Below, piece after piece: positions 8,404 through 15,861 of a stretch of 26,486 nt of DNA. The notes beneath the pieces are model-generated. The model was not told the DNA's origin. It worked only from the letters and a program-made list of their open reading frames with translations, and did no database searches. Made by a program: the position numbers and the translations under genes. Each line of letters opens with the position of its first letter. Position 1 is the stretch's first letter. Source of the DNA: Paenibacillus sp. (GTDB taxonomy: Bacteria > Bacillota > Bacilli > Paenibacillales > NBRC-103111); NCBI GenBank assembly GCA_029239545.1, contig JARBUQ010000005.1:1-26486 (forward strand), in the 5' to 3' direction.

Positions 8404-8916
8404 CTAGTTTTCTTCGTTACCGCTCTGTCGGTTCTTCTGCTGTTCGTACTGTGCCACCTTGGCACGCAGTTCATCAATTTCTCGCTGCAGCATCTTCTTC
8501 TCCATATCCCGCATCATCTCATCAACGGTAGGTTCCTTGGGAGGAGCATTGTGTCCGGCGGGCGTATTCTGCTGCTGATAACCTGCTGTGTTCCCTTTAC
8601 TGGAACTGAATGATCCGGTATTCGAGCTTTGTCCGAAGTTCTGGCCGTAGGATCCGCTGTTGCGGGATGCTGGATTGGAATAAGGACCGTTAGCATATGG
8701 TCCTTGGGCCGGGCCGCCAGGAAAGTCGAAATCCGGCTCCTTGGGGATAACCAGACAAGCTATGAAATAAAGCGGTATGACGGTTCCTCCTGAGAAAAAT
8801 GCAGTTACGACAACAATGACACGCAGCAGCGTGGAATCGACGTTGATCATTTGTGCTAAACCGCCGCACAGTCCGAAAAGCTTGGAATCTGTGCGCGATC
8901 GATATAATTTGGTCAT
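8404..8916 (-). CDS. PspC-domain membrane protein with coiled-coil tail
   Basis: 170 residues. Residues 1-60 form a PspC domain: LYRSRTDSKLFGLCGGLAQ, then a hydrophobic membrane segment (about 30-58) ending in IPKEP. PspC-type proteins act in envelope-stress signalling or membrane maintenance. Residues ~62-125 are a Gly/Ser/Asn/Gln-rich linker with no expected fold. Residues ~127-165 are a charged heptad-like helix (DEMMRDMEKKMLQREIDEL) likely to be a coiled coil. The ATG start has GAGGGG 10 nt upstream; a TACAAT box at 8950-8955 may be its -10. It is monocistronic, with no pspA or liaRS-like partner in the window, so its specific role is open. Confidence 0.88.
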   Translation of the reverse strand: MTKLYRSRTDSKLFGLCGGLAQMINVDSTLLRVIVVVTAFFSGGTVIPLYFIACLVIPKEPDFDFPGGPAQGPYANGPYSNPASRNSGSYGQNFGQSSNTGSFSSSKGNTAGYQQQNTPAGHNAPPKEPTVDEMMRDMEKKMLQREIDELRAKVAQYEQQKNRQSGNEEN

Positions 8917-9143
8917 GTATGTTCATCCCCTCTTTTAGGATCTGTCTCTATTGTATCGGATAAAGCCATTTGAAGGTACGGACCCCGGTCGGTCGCTTTC
9001 CTAGACCATGGTCGGGGATATTTTCAACAGCTTTTCCTATCGTAATACAAAACAGGATTTGTGCATAGGGCGGAACGAACATTGAACAGACCTCTATAGA
9101 ATACTGGCCAATCCTTCTACTCTTACCTCCCCCGACCTCTATT

Positions 9144-9152
9144 TGGTATAAT
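9144..9152 (+). promoter_or_regulatory. extended -10 promoter of folA
   Basis: TGGTATAAT: a perfect TATAAT (9147-9152) with the TG of an extended -10. No convincing -35 is seen 16-18 nt upstream, which is usual for extended -10 promoters. It lies about 70 nt before the folA start. Confidence 0.6.
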
Positions 9153-9221
9153 GAATTCTAAAGTGGCTGGGGTGCATGATGATTGAGTCACAGAGACAGA
9201 GAACGGAAGGAGAACCAACAC

Positions 9222-9749
9222 ATGGATGATGATGCACAACAAGGCGTTTATATGATATGGGCGATGGATCGCAATCGATTAATCGGACGCGACAATGCTA
9301 TGCCGTGGCGAATCCCTGCGGAATCGGCTTATTTCAGGCGGAATACGATCGGTCATGCTGTTCTGATGGGCCGCAAAACGTATGAATCAATCGGCAGCAA
9401 GCCGCTCCCCAAAAGACATAATGTAATTTTGACTCGTAATCAGGAATTTGAAGCTGAGGGCTGTACGGTCGTTCATACTGTGGAGGAAGCTATGCGAATC
9501 GCAGAGCAGGAAACTTTGTTCATTATGGGCGGATCGGAGATTTATTCCTTGTTCCTTCCCTTGGCAGACCGGCTCTATATCACCCATATTGACTATGAAT
9601 TCGAAGGAGATGCTTATTTCCCCTTATTCGACTGGTCCGATTGGAATGAAATCAAGCGCGAGCCGGGCTTAACCGACGAGAAAAATCCTTACCACTATGA
9701 ATTTGCTGTTTATGAACGGAGCAAGGAAGCATCCAGTCGGCCTATATAA
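9222..9749 (+). CDS. folA: dihydrofolate reductase
   Basis: 175 residues from the chosen start. The enzyme reduces dihydrofolate to tetrahydrofolate with NADPH. After the N-terminus come WAMDRNRLIGRDNAMPWRIP (substrate and Met20-type loop), the PAESAYF segment carrying the active-site acid as Glu, the NADPH-binding MGRKTYESIG, and FIMGGSEIYSLF. The reading frame is open from a TTG at 9183, but ATG 9222 is preferred because AAGGAG (9207-9212) lies 9 nt upstream and the upstream residues are not conserved in the family. thyA, its usual partner, is not in the window. Its last 40 bp overlap the convergent HTH/F1-beta-like gene, and no terminator lies between them. Confidence 0.95.
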   Translation: MDDDAQQGVYMIWAMDRNRLIGRDNAMPWRIPAESAYFRRNTIGHAVLMGRKTYESIGSKPLPKRHNVILTRNQEFEAEGCTVVHTVEEAMRIAEQETLFIMGGSEIYSLFLPLADRLYITHIDYEFEGDAYFPLFDWSDWNEIKREPGLTDEKNPYHYEFAVYERSKEASSRPI

Positions 9750-10780
9750 GTTAGCTGACCAGGCTCCAATTCCTCAGTCGCCCCTTCCAATATACGGCGT
9801 ACACCATCCAGCGTATCCTCAAGCGCAACCCCTGCTCCAGGTCTGCCCGTAAAGGGCTCCGCAACGTAGAAGGGTTGGGTAAGAAAAGCTTCAAGCCGTT
9901 CACCGGTGCGAAAAATCGAGGCTTCGGCTTCCGGCAGCTTCTCTACTCCCCTGGCCTGCACCAGTGAGCGAAGCTCCCTGTATCGTCGGAGCAGCTTCTT
10001 GGCTTTATGCTGAATGGTGATATGCGCCGTTTCCAAATAAGATCCTTCGGATAAAACTGAGGCAGAGCCGATAGGGTCGATTGCAGGGTAAAGCCCTCTT
10101 CCAATCAGATCCATATCAAATCTCCATAACGTGTCGAGCGGACCATAAGGGGACTCTTCATCAACCGCTTCTCCGCGCGTATCAACAAGGATCAGGGTCA
10201 CATGTCTTGCACCTGCTTCTTTCAGTCGTTCCTGAAGCTCGAACCACTCTCCGGTCAAGACCACTTCCCGATCAGCGCCCAACAGAACATCCCGGTCTTC
10301 ACGAAGCGAAGCTACGACTGTGCACACTTCTTCCAATGTCTCACATGTAACCTCCGCCTCTTGGATAACCTCCTCCACAGCTTTGTCCCTTATCTTGGGT
10401 GCCCAGAACACAGTTGCAGCATCACCTCTCTGATTCAATCGCCGCATCAATTCTTGAAGCAAGACAAGCTGTCCCATCCCGGGACGAGCCACGAGCCCGA
10501 TCGTACCTCCACGAACGAGCGGAGCGAACAGATCAAGGCATTTAATGCCAGTCTCCAGCATCCCTCCAGCGTTTCCACGGATAATTAACTCATCCAATGT
10601 ACAGTTGGCAAGCGATGCCAATATGGCCAATGTACGCACCTCAGCCCGCCCTATAGGAATTTTGCCTGTGCACAAATTAGATACCGTAGCAGGTCTCAGT
10701 CCAACCGACCGGGCAGCTGACGTTAGATTGGGCACCCTTCTCCGTAGAAAAGGCACATTAAGCTGAATTTCTTCACTCAT
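9710..10780 (-). CDS. helix-turn-helix fused to a degenerate F1-ATPase beta-like domain
   Basis: 356 residues. Residues ~8-66 look like an XRE-type helix-turn-helix (LTSAARSVGLRPATVSNL, then CTGKIPIGRAEVRTLAILAS). Residues 74-350 align by eye with the nucleotide-binding and C-terminal domains of ATP synthase beta: METGIKCLDLFAPLVRGG, IGLVARPGMGQLVLLQEL, GLYPAIDPIGSAS and FLTQPFYVAEPFTGRPG. The beta-barrel domain is absent and replaced by the HTH. The Walker A GGAGVGKT reads ARPGMGQL (K to Q104, T to L105). The catalytic GER region reads KIR. About 60 residues normally following Walker B (here VTLILVD, 194-200) are missing. So the fold is recognisable but ATP hydrolysis is unlikely. ATG start; GGAG about 10 nt upstream. 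It is divergent from the methyltransferase gene. A regulator is my inference, not established. Confidence 0.85.
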   Translation of the reverse strand: MSEEIQLNVPFLRRRVPNLTSAARSVGLRPATVSNLCTGKIPIGRAEVRTLAILASLANCTLDELIIRGNAGGMLETGIKCLDLFAPLVRGGTIGLVARPGMGQLVLLQELMRRLNQRGDAATVFWAPKIRDKAVEEVIQEAEVTCETLEEVCTVVASLREDRDVLLGADREVVLTGEWFELQERLKEAGARHVTLILVDTRGEAVDEESPYGPLDTLWRFDMDLIGRGLYPAIDPIGSASVLSEGSYLETAHITIQHKAKKLLRRYRELRSLVQARGVEKLPEAEASIFRTGERLEAFLTQPFYVAEPFTGRPGAGVALEDTLDGVRRILEGATEELEPGQLTYIGRLDASLLRS

Positions 10781-10830
10781 TGGATAACATCTCCAATCAT
10801 CTATTATTTTACTTCAAAGAGTATCATTAA

Positions 10831-10846
10831 TTACCTTTAAAGGCAA
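10831..10846. promoter_or_regulatory. candidate operator: near-perfect 16-bp palindrome
   Basis: TTACCTTTAAAGGCAA is symmetric at all but one base pair, with a perfect CCTTTAAAGG core. It lies in the 157-bp region between the divergent HTH/F1-beta-like gene (start 10780) and the methyltransferase gene (start 10938), 51 nt upstream of the former and 22 nt before the -35 of the latter. It would suit the HTH protein as an autoregulatory site, but this is inference. Confidence 0.4.
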
Positions 10847-10867
10847 TAAATTCTCCAATAATATAGT

Positions 10868-10896
10868 TTGACACGAACAAATGATCGTATTAGTAT
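10868..10896 (+). promoter_or_regulatory. sigma-A promoter of the methyltransferase gene
   Basis: Perfect TTGACA (10868-10873), a 17-nt spacer, then TAGTAT (10891-10896). It lies about 41 nt before the start codon. Confidence 0.7.
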
Positions 10897-10937
10897 TAAT
10901 GTTATGATAATTGTATACCTTAGAGGAGCGATGAGAA

Positions 10938-11552
10938 GTGAATAGACCTGGTGCAATTAAAGAACAGCTGATTCAATCCTATAACCTACATGCTGAAGAG
11001 CGAGATGGTATGGAGACAAGCGACTGGAAGACTCGTGTGAGGAGCAACTATTTGGAGCAGCTGCACGAAGCAGGCGCCCGCAGCTTGCTTGAGATCGGGG
11101 CTGGTCCAGGAAAGGACAGTTGGTTCTTTCAACAGGAGGGACTGTCGGTTACCGCAACAGACCTATCCCCGGAAATGGTCCGCCTGTGTGCAGCCAAAGG
11201 GCTGAAGGCTCATGTTATGGATTTCAGCCAATTGGACTTTCCGGATGCCTCATTCGATGGGGTATATGCTCTGAATTGCTTGCTGCATCTTCCCAAGAAG
11301 GATCTGAACAATGTATTGCATGAGATACGCCGTGTGCTGAAGCCGAATGGATTGTTCTTCATGGGTGTCTACGGGGGGAACAACTCCGAAGGGGTGTGGG
11401 AGGGCGATCATTATGTACCGAAGAGGTTCTTCGCCATGTATAGCGATACGAGCCTGCTTCAAGCCGTGGAGGAAGTGTTTCGTGTCGTAAGCTTCGAGAC
11501 GGTGCCTCAGGGCGAGGGCAGTCCACACTTCCAATCACTGGTGTTAACTTAA
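10938..11552 (+). CDS. class I SAM-dependent methyltransferase
   Basis: 204 residues with a Rossmann-type SAM-binding domain. Motif I is LLEIGAGPGKD (50-60), the acidic residue that binds the SAM ribose follows at TATDLSPEMV, and motif III-like LKPNGLFFMGVYGG is near residue 140. The pattern fits the methyltransferase domain 11/25 group, which acts on small molecules. The substrate is not evident. The start is GTG, placed by GAGGAG 9 nt upstream; the nearby ATG at 10931 is in another frame. The gene is divergent from the HTH/F1-beta-like gene, sharing its upstream region, and convergent with gapB. Confidence 0.88.
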   Translation: MNRPGAIKEQLIQSYNLHAEERDGMETSDWKTRVRSNYLEQLHEAGARSLLEIGAGPGKDSWFFQQEGLSVTATDLSPEMVRLCAAKGLKAHVMDFSQLDFPDASFDGVYALNCLLHLPKKDLNNVLHEIRRVLKPNGLFFMGVYGGNNSEGVWEGDHYVPKRFFAMYSDTSLLQAVEEVFRVVSFETVPQGEGSPHFQSLVLT

Positions 11553-11559
11553 TCTCTCG

Positions 11560-11602
11560 GGAGCGAAGGCCGCCCTTTTCTACGTGGCTAAGGCTTCGCT
11601 CC
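11560..11602. terminator. inverted repeat between convergent genes, possible terminator
   Basis: GGAGCGAAG (11560-11568) and CTTCGCTCC (11594-11602) are perfect 9-bp inverted repeats around a 25-nt centre. They overlap the last codons of gapB and follow the methyltransferase stop by 7 nt. No clear U-tract follows on either side, so termination is plausible rather than certain. Confidence 0.4.
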
Positions 11603-12617
11603 ATCTCTTCTTCTCATAGCTGGCTGCGTAATCAATGAAATCGATCACTCTGGAGGCATATCCCCATTCATTGTCATACCAAGCGAGAAGCTTCACCTGA
11701 TTGCCCGAAGCCATAAGTGACAGTCCATCTATGATCGCCGACTTCTCATTGCCAATATAGTCGCTAGAGACGAGCGGCAGCTCGTTGAATTCCACATAAG
11801 GAGCGTATGCGCCTGCAGACGCTTGACGGAACACGGCTTTTAACTCATCTGTTGAAGCCGGCCGAGCTAACTGCGCGGTCAAATCCACAAGAGATACATC
11901 CTGTGTAGGAACCCGCAGCGATAACCCTTGAATTTTGGCAGCAAGATGCGGCAGCACCCCGGCTAACGCCTTGCCTACACCTGTTGAAGTCGGAATGATG
12001 GATTGAGTGCAAGCACGCGCTCTTCGCAGATCCTTGTGCGGGTTATCCAGATGGTTCTGGTCATTGGTAGAGGCATGTACGGTCGTCATCCACCCATTCT
12101 CGATACCGAATGCCTCATCCAGAATGTGCAGCACTGGCGCCAAGCAATTGGTTGTGCAGGAGGCGGTCGAGATAATTGTATGCTCCGACGGGTTGAACTT
12201 CTCTTCATTCACTCCCATTACGACCGTAAAGTCAGCACCGCTTCCAGGAGCGGTTATGACAACTCGTTCAGCGCCTGCTATCAGATGTTTCCCCGCCCCC
12301 TGCCGATCATTGAATTTGCCCGTTGCATCAACGGCAATGTCAATCCCAAGCTGTCTCCACGGGAGCTTCAGCGGATCACGCTCCATTACAATCATAATCG
12401 GATGACCGTTAATGATCATTCGCCCCTCTTCCACTGCTATATCCACATTCCATCTTCCATGTACGGTATCATATTGCAGCAGATGAGCGACCGTTTCTAC
12501 TGGACTTGTCGTGTTAATCGCTGTAATCTCTGCATTCACCAGACCCTTCGTAAATGCTCGCCGTAACAATAAACGTCCAATTCTGCCCATCCCGCTAATC
12601 GCAATGCTCTGTTTCAT
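11580..12617 (-). CDS. gapB: glyceraldehyde-3-phosphate dehydrogenase, GapB type
   Basis: 345 residues from the chosen start. GapB-type enzymes prefer NADP+ and run in the gluconeogenic direction. The nucleotide loop is SGMGRIGR (8-15), the catalytic pair is C154 in ASCTTNC and H181, and YDNEWGY lies near the C-terminus. The segment after the second beta strand (INTTSPVETVAHLLQYDTVHGRW) lacks the NAD-selecting aspartate and matches GapB rather than glycolytic GapA. ATG 12617 is chosen because GGAGG lies 7 nt upstream; the frame is open ten codons further. No glycolytic genes flank it, unlike gapA. Regulation by a CcpN-like repressor would be expected from Bacillus but is not shown here. Confidence 0.93.
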   Translation of the reverse strand: MKQSIAISGMGRIGRLLLRRAFTKGLVNAEITAINTTSPVETVAHLLQYDTVHGRWNVDIAVEEGRMIINGHPIMIVMERDPLKLPWRQLGIDIAVDATGKFNDRQGAGKHLIAGAERVVITAPGSGADFTVVMGVNEEKFNPSEHTIISTASCTTNCLAPVLHILDEAFGIENGWMTTVHASTNDQNHLDNPHKDLRRARACTQSIIPTSTGVGKALAGVLPHLAAKIQGLSLRVPTQDVSLVDLTAQLARPASTDELKAVFRQASAGAYAPYVEFNELPLVSSDYIGNEKSAIIDGLSLMASGNQVKLLAWYDNEWGYASRVIDFIDYAASYEKKRWSEALAT

Positions 12618-12662
12618 CGACGAACCTCCAGTATCATAATGGCACATGCTCGGTTTTCATAA

Positions 12663-12691
12663 ATTATACATTCAAACCATTTATGACGCAA
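12663..12691 (-). promoter_or_regulatory. sigma-A promoter of gapB
   Basis: TTGCGT (12686-12691, minus strand), a 17-nt spacer and a perfect TATAAT (12663-12668), about 46 nt upstream of the chosen ATG. Confidence 0.65.
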
Positions 12692-12709
12692 TATAAATAG
12701 TAAAACAAA

Positions 12710-12729
12710 TATATAGTACGTATTATATA
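12710..12729. promoter_or_regulatory. near-perfect 20-bp palindrome upstream of gapB
   Basis: TATATAGTACGTATTATATA is symmetric except at one base pair. It lies 18 bp upstream of the gapB -35 box in an AT-rich stretch. It may be a binding site for a regulator of gapB; AT-richness makes chance symmetry more likely. Confidence 0.3.
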
Positions 12730-12784
12730 ACCGAAATCTCAATAATAACATGGACAATTCACTGTTTTTTTGGTAATTAACGAT

Positions 12785-12811
12785 AAAAAAGAGCCCCAAT
12801 TAATGAGGCTC
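12785..12811 (-). terminator. terminator of the ABC exporter operon
   Basis: GAGCC (12791-12795) pairs with GGCTC (12807-12811); on the minus strand a run of six T follows directly. It lies 22 nt after the stop of the DUF4340 gene and closes the four-gene operon. Confidence 0.8.
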
Positions 12812-12833
12812 GTCGAAAATGATTCAGCTTGTA

Positions 12834-13748
12834 TTATTGCATAATATCGAACATCTCCTGCACGGTTGCTGTAGGAATAGCATACGCCCAGTTATCATTC
12901 TGCTTAATAATCCATACGTTTTCTCCATCTACTTTACCTGTATAGGAGTTGGTTGATTCCGCTCCATCCTTCTTCAGCGCGAGCGTAAGCTTTAACTCCG
13001 GATTATCCTGCTTCACCTCGGAGGCAGGCTTGACCAACTCTTGTGTCGACATCAGGATAACCTTGTCCAGGAACGTTGTCGCATCTGTTCCTGCCAGCTC
13101 CTTGTCTCCAAGCTTCCAAGCCGATTCATTAGCCGTCTTGGCAGTGTCCGATTTGATCAATGTTTTACTAGCCCCATTCCAGCTCACTGCCACGCTTACT
13201 ACATCGTTGTAGGCTGCGACTATCGGCAGCTTTTGCATGAAATCAATCGGGGCCTTGAACAAGCCTTGAAGCCCCTCTTCCGCGACCTTGTATACAGCAG
13301 GCGATTCCTTCAGCTTGGCGTAATAGAACCCCGCAATCGGCAGCGGAGAACCGATCTGAATCGTTTTCACTGAGCCGTTCTTTAAGGCAACCTCAAACTG
13401 GATTGAAGGGCTCGTCAAACCAAAATCGGATAAATCCGCTGGATTGGCATCCACTTCCCCCGCATGACTCAACGCCCCAAAAGCATTCAGCCATGATTCC
13501 GCTTCATAGGGAGCCAGAGGAAGCGCACTCGGCTGTGTCATCGTCCATTGATCATCTTTGCGCTGCAGCTCGGTAGCATCCGACTCCATTAACAGCTTTA
13601 TTGAAGCGGCTTCTTCCGGAATAATCGGGGCCATCGTCTGGTCTGCAATCTGCTCTTCTTCCTCTTTGAAGAAAGACTGACTGGATGCGTACCAGAATGC
13701 TCCGATGCATATGATGACCAGGATGATCGTTGGAATAAACCGTTTCAT
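12834..13748 (-). CDS. DUF4340-domain envelope protein
   Basis: 304 residues. An N-terminal membrane anchor (FIPTIILVIICIGAFWYASS) is followed by an extracellular domain of DUF4340 type, with the repeated pattern of ~100-residue beta-rich units (e.g. LSDFGLTSPSIQFEVALKNG, IQIGSPLPIAGFYYAKL). In many bacteria this protein accompanies GldG-type ABC systems, probably as an extracytoplasmic accessory subunit; its biochemical role is unknown. ATG 13748 is chosen: GGAGGAG lies just upstream, and the ATG overlaps the TGA of the preceding gene as ATGA, pointing to translational coupling. Confidence 0.85.
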   Translation of the reverse strand: MKRFIPTIILVIICIGAFWYASSQSFFKEEEEQIADQTMAPIIPEEAASIKLLMESDATELQRKDDQWTMTQPSALPLAPYEAESWLNAFGALSHAGEVDANPADLSDFGLTSPSIQFEVALKNGSVKTIQIGSPLPIAGFYYAKLKESPAVYKVAEEGLQGLFKAPIDFMQKLPIVAAYNDVVSVAVSWNGASKTLIKSDTAKTANESAWKLGDKELAGTDATTFLDKVILMSTQELVKPASEVKQDNPELKLTLALKKDGAESTNSYTGKVDGENVWIIKQNDNWAYAIPTATVQEMFDIMQ

Positions 13749-15139
13749 CCTTTTCTCCTCCTCCACCAAATCACGCCGCCAATAACGAGGAACAGCAGCG
13801 GGAAGCCTATAACGGTGCCATAGAAGATTTTATTGCCGTCACCAGGCATCAACAACGCTTGCTGCGCTTGCGATTCCTCTCGCGGTCTAATTGTAATCAT
13901 ATCGGTTTGCTCCTGCAGCCAGCCCACCGCATTTAAAGCGAAGTCACGATTGCCCTGCTGACCGATCACTTGATCCATCAAGAACTGAGCATTCCCAATT
14001 ACTATTGCTTTGGGTTTATTGTCTTTATCCTGCACAGCATAAGCCAGATCGAGCGGTCCTGATAAGTCCGTTGCGTCCTTGGAAGTTTTACTCGTTGTTG
14101 TCAATTGAGCAATGTCTGTCTCTCCATAGGCTTCGCTTGTTGTAGCCAGAAGCGCATTCGCTCTATAGTCTGTGTTGGCTGAATCCGTCTGAAGGGCAAG
14201 CGCCAACGGAAGAATCGTAACTCGATCCTGCGAAGATAAGTCATTCGTAATCTGGTGGGACCCGTATTCCGGGATAATCGTCAGCTTGTCTGTTAAAGTG
14301 GTTCTACCGCTCTCCAAAGCAATCGCATTGGGGTTTTTCACATTAACCGCGGCTAACAGATCATTGATGTTCTTCCATTTTTCCAGATCCTTGGCATAAC
14401 CAACCGCTATATACAGCTTACCTTTCCCTTGTACGTATTCCTTAAGCGCTGCCGCTTCCTTTTCGTCCAGATCCGTTTGTGGACCTACAAGGAATACAGC
14501 CTCCGCATCATCCGGAATTTTCCCTTCCTTGAAGAGGTTCAGTTCATTCAGCGTATAATTGGCGCTTTCCAGTGAAGAACGGAACACTGACATTTGAGCC
14601 GCCGGCACTTCGTTGTGACCGGATAAGAAATAAACAGGATGGGTAGCATCCGAGCCGAGATTCAACAAGGTCTGTGTAAATTTCTCTTCCCCTGTAAATA
14701 GGTAAGAGCTCTCCGTAGAGCCTTGCTGGAACAGCTCATAGCTGTAAACCCGAGTAGACTTCTCACCGCTTTCAAATATCGTAGTTCCCACGGAATCAAT
14801 CTGATATTGGTTTGCCTTGGCAGGCTCCTTAATCGGATCTATTTCTACCAGTGTTATCTTTTTATTGCGTTTCTCATATTCCTTCAGGATATCTATAACA
14901 TGTTGATTCATGATGCTGTCGCCTTGGGTTTGAACGCCGGTAAAGGCCGTAATCTTTACATCTTTATCCAAATTTTTCAGCATGCTGAGCGTTTGCTCGG
15001 ATAATGTGAATTGCTTATTTTTCGTCAAATCCCATTGCGTGCCCTTGACCGAACCAAGGAAGATCGTAGCGATAATAAAAATACCGATTACCGCCAACGA
15101 CAGCACTGCCGCGTTCGTACCTCGTATCCACTTATTCAC
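13745..15139 (-). CDS. GldG-family ABC transporter accessory protein
   Basis: 464 residues. An N-terminal membrane helix (AVLSLAVIGIFIIATIFL), a large extracellular region of the GldG / ABC_transp_aux type (LTKNKQFTLSEQTLSMLKNL, PVYFLSGHNEVP, GPQTDLDEKEAAALKEYVQ), and a C-terminal helix ending in WWRRRKG. Family members are named for gliding motility in Bacteroidetes but are widespread in non-gliding bacteria. The frame is open from a GTG at 15160, but GTG 15139 is preferred because GGGGG lies about 7 nt upstream. It follows the permease gene by 11 nt and overlaps the DUF4340 gene by 4 nt. Confidence 0.87.
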   Translation of the reverse strand: MNKWIRGTNAAVLSLAVIGIFIIATIFLGSVKGTQWDLTKNKQFTLSEQTLSMLKNLDKDVKITAFTGVQTQGDSIMNQHVIDILKEYEKRNKKITLVEIDPIKEPAKANQYQIDSVGTTIFESGEKSTRVYSYELFQQGSTESSYLFTGEEKFTQTLLNLGSDATHPVYFLSGHNEVPAAQMSVFRSSLESANYTLNELNLFKEGKIPDDAEAVFLVGPQTDLDEKEAAALKEYVQGKGKLYIAVGYAKDLEKWKNINDLLAAVNVKNPNAIALESGRTTLTDKLTIIPEYGSHQITNDLSSQDRVTILPLALALQTDSANTDYRANALLATTSEAYGETDIAQLTTTSKTSKDATDLSGPLDLAYAVQDKDNKPKAIVIGNAQFLMDQVIGQQGNRDFALNAVGWLQEQTDMITIRPREESQAQQALLMPGDGNKIFYGTVIGFPLLFLVIGGVIWWRRRKG

Positions 15140-15150
15140 TCGTCTTCCCC

Positions 15151-15861
15151 CTATCTCCACCGTTTACGTTCTAGAATTTGAATACTGAGCAGCACAAAAA
15201 CGACTGTAAACATGATGAAGAATAAAAAGTCAGCCAAGTCGAATATGCCTTTGTTGAAATTATTCGTACGGCCTATTATCGAAAATTGGGAGAGCCAATC
15301 CTTAGCTTTTCCGGCTACACTATCTCCCAACCAGTCAATCATCCAGAGCAATAACAGCATTGCGAATCCTGCAATACCCGCTACCATCTGATGGGCAGAC
15401 AAGGAGGAGGCGAATAAACCGACGGCCATCATTGCTGCCCCAACAAGGAACATACTTAACACCGACATCCAAAGTACAGGCTGATCCAGCTCACCATAAC
15501 GCGACATAATAAACGGATACAGCAGGCTTCCCACGACTAACATGAATTGGACCGTTAATGCTGAAAAATATTTTCCAACAATGATCTCCCCGATACCAGC
15601 AGGCGAAGTAAGCAGCAATTCATCCGTTCCTTGTCTCAGCTCATCCGAAACAAGCCGCATAGTCAATAATGGGATGACGAACAAGAAAACAAGCATCGTA
15701 TTACCCGTCAGCATCCGCACGTCTACGACCTGCGAGCCAAGGAAGTTCGCACTGAAGAAATAACCCGATATTACAAAATAAAAGGCAAACGCCACATACG
15801 CCACTGGGGAGTAGAAGTACATCTGCAATTCTTTTTTATAAATCGCTAGCGTTCTACGCAT
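15151..15861 (-). CDS. ABC transporter permease, GldF type
   Basis: 236 residues with six predicted membrane helices. The cytoplasmic coupling segment DELRQGTDELLLTSPAGIGE between helices 2 and 3 is typical of GldF/ABC-2 permeases. It starts with ATG and has GGAGG 9 nt upstream. It overlaps the upstream ATPase gene by 8 bp, so the two are translated together. With the ATPase it would form an ABC-2 type exporter; the exported substrate is unknown. Confidence 0.88.
   Translation of the reverse strand: MRRTLAIYKKELQMYFYSPVAYVAFAFYFVISGYFFSANFLGSQVVDVRMLTGNTMLVFLFVIPLLTMRLVSDELRQGTDELLLTSPAGIGEIIVGKYFSALTVQFMLVVGSLLYPFIMSRYGELDQPVLWMSVLSMFLVGAAMMAVGLFASSLSAHQMVAGIAGFAMLLLLWMIDWLGDSVAGKAKDWLSQFSIIGRTNNFNKGIFDLADFLFFIMFTVVFVLLSIQILERKRWR

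Noticed and set aside
8979..9017. GC-rich partial dyad (CCCCGG...CGGGG) between the PspC gene and folA
   Set aside because: The arms do not pair continuously, no U-tract follows, and both genes read away from it, so it is not a terminator.
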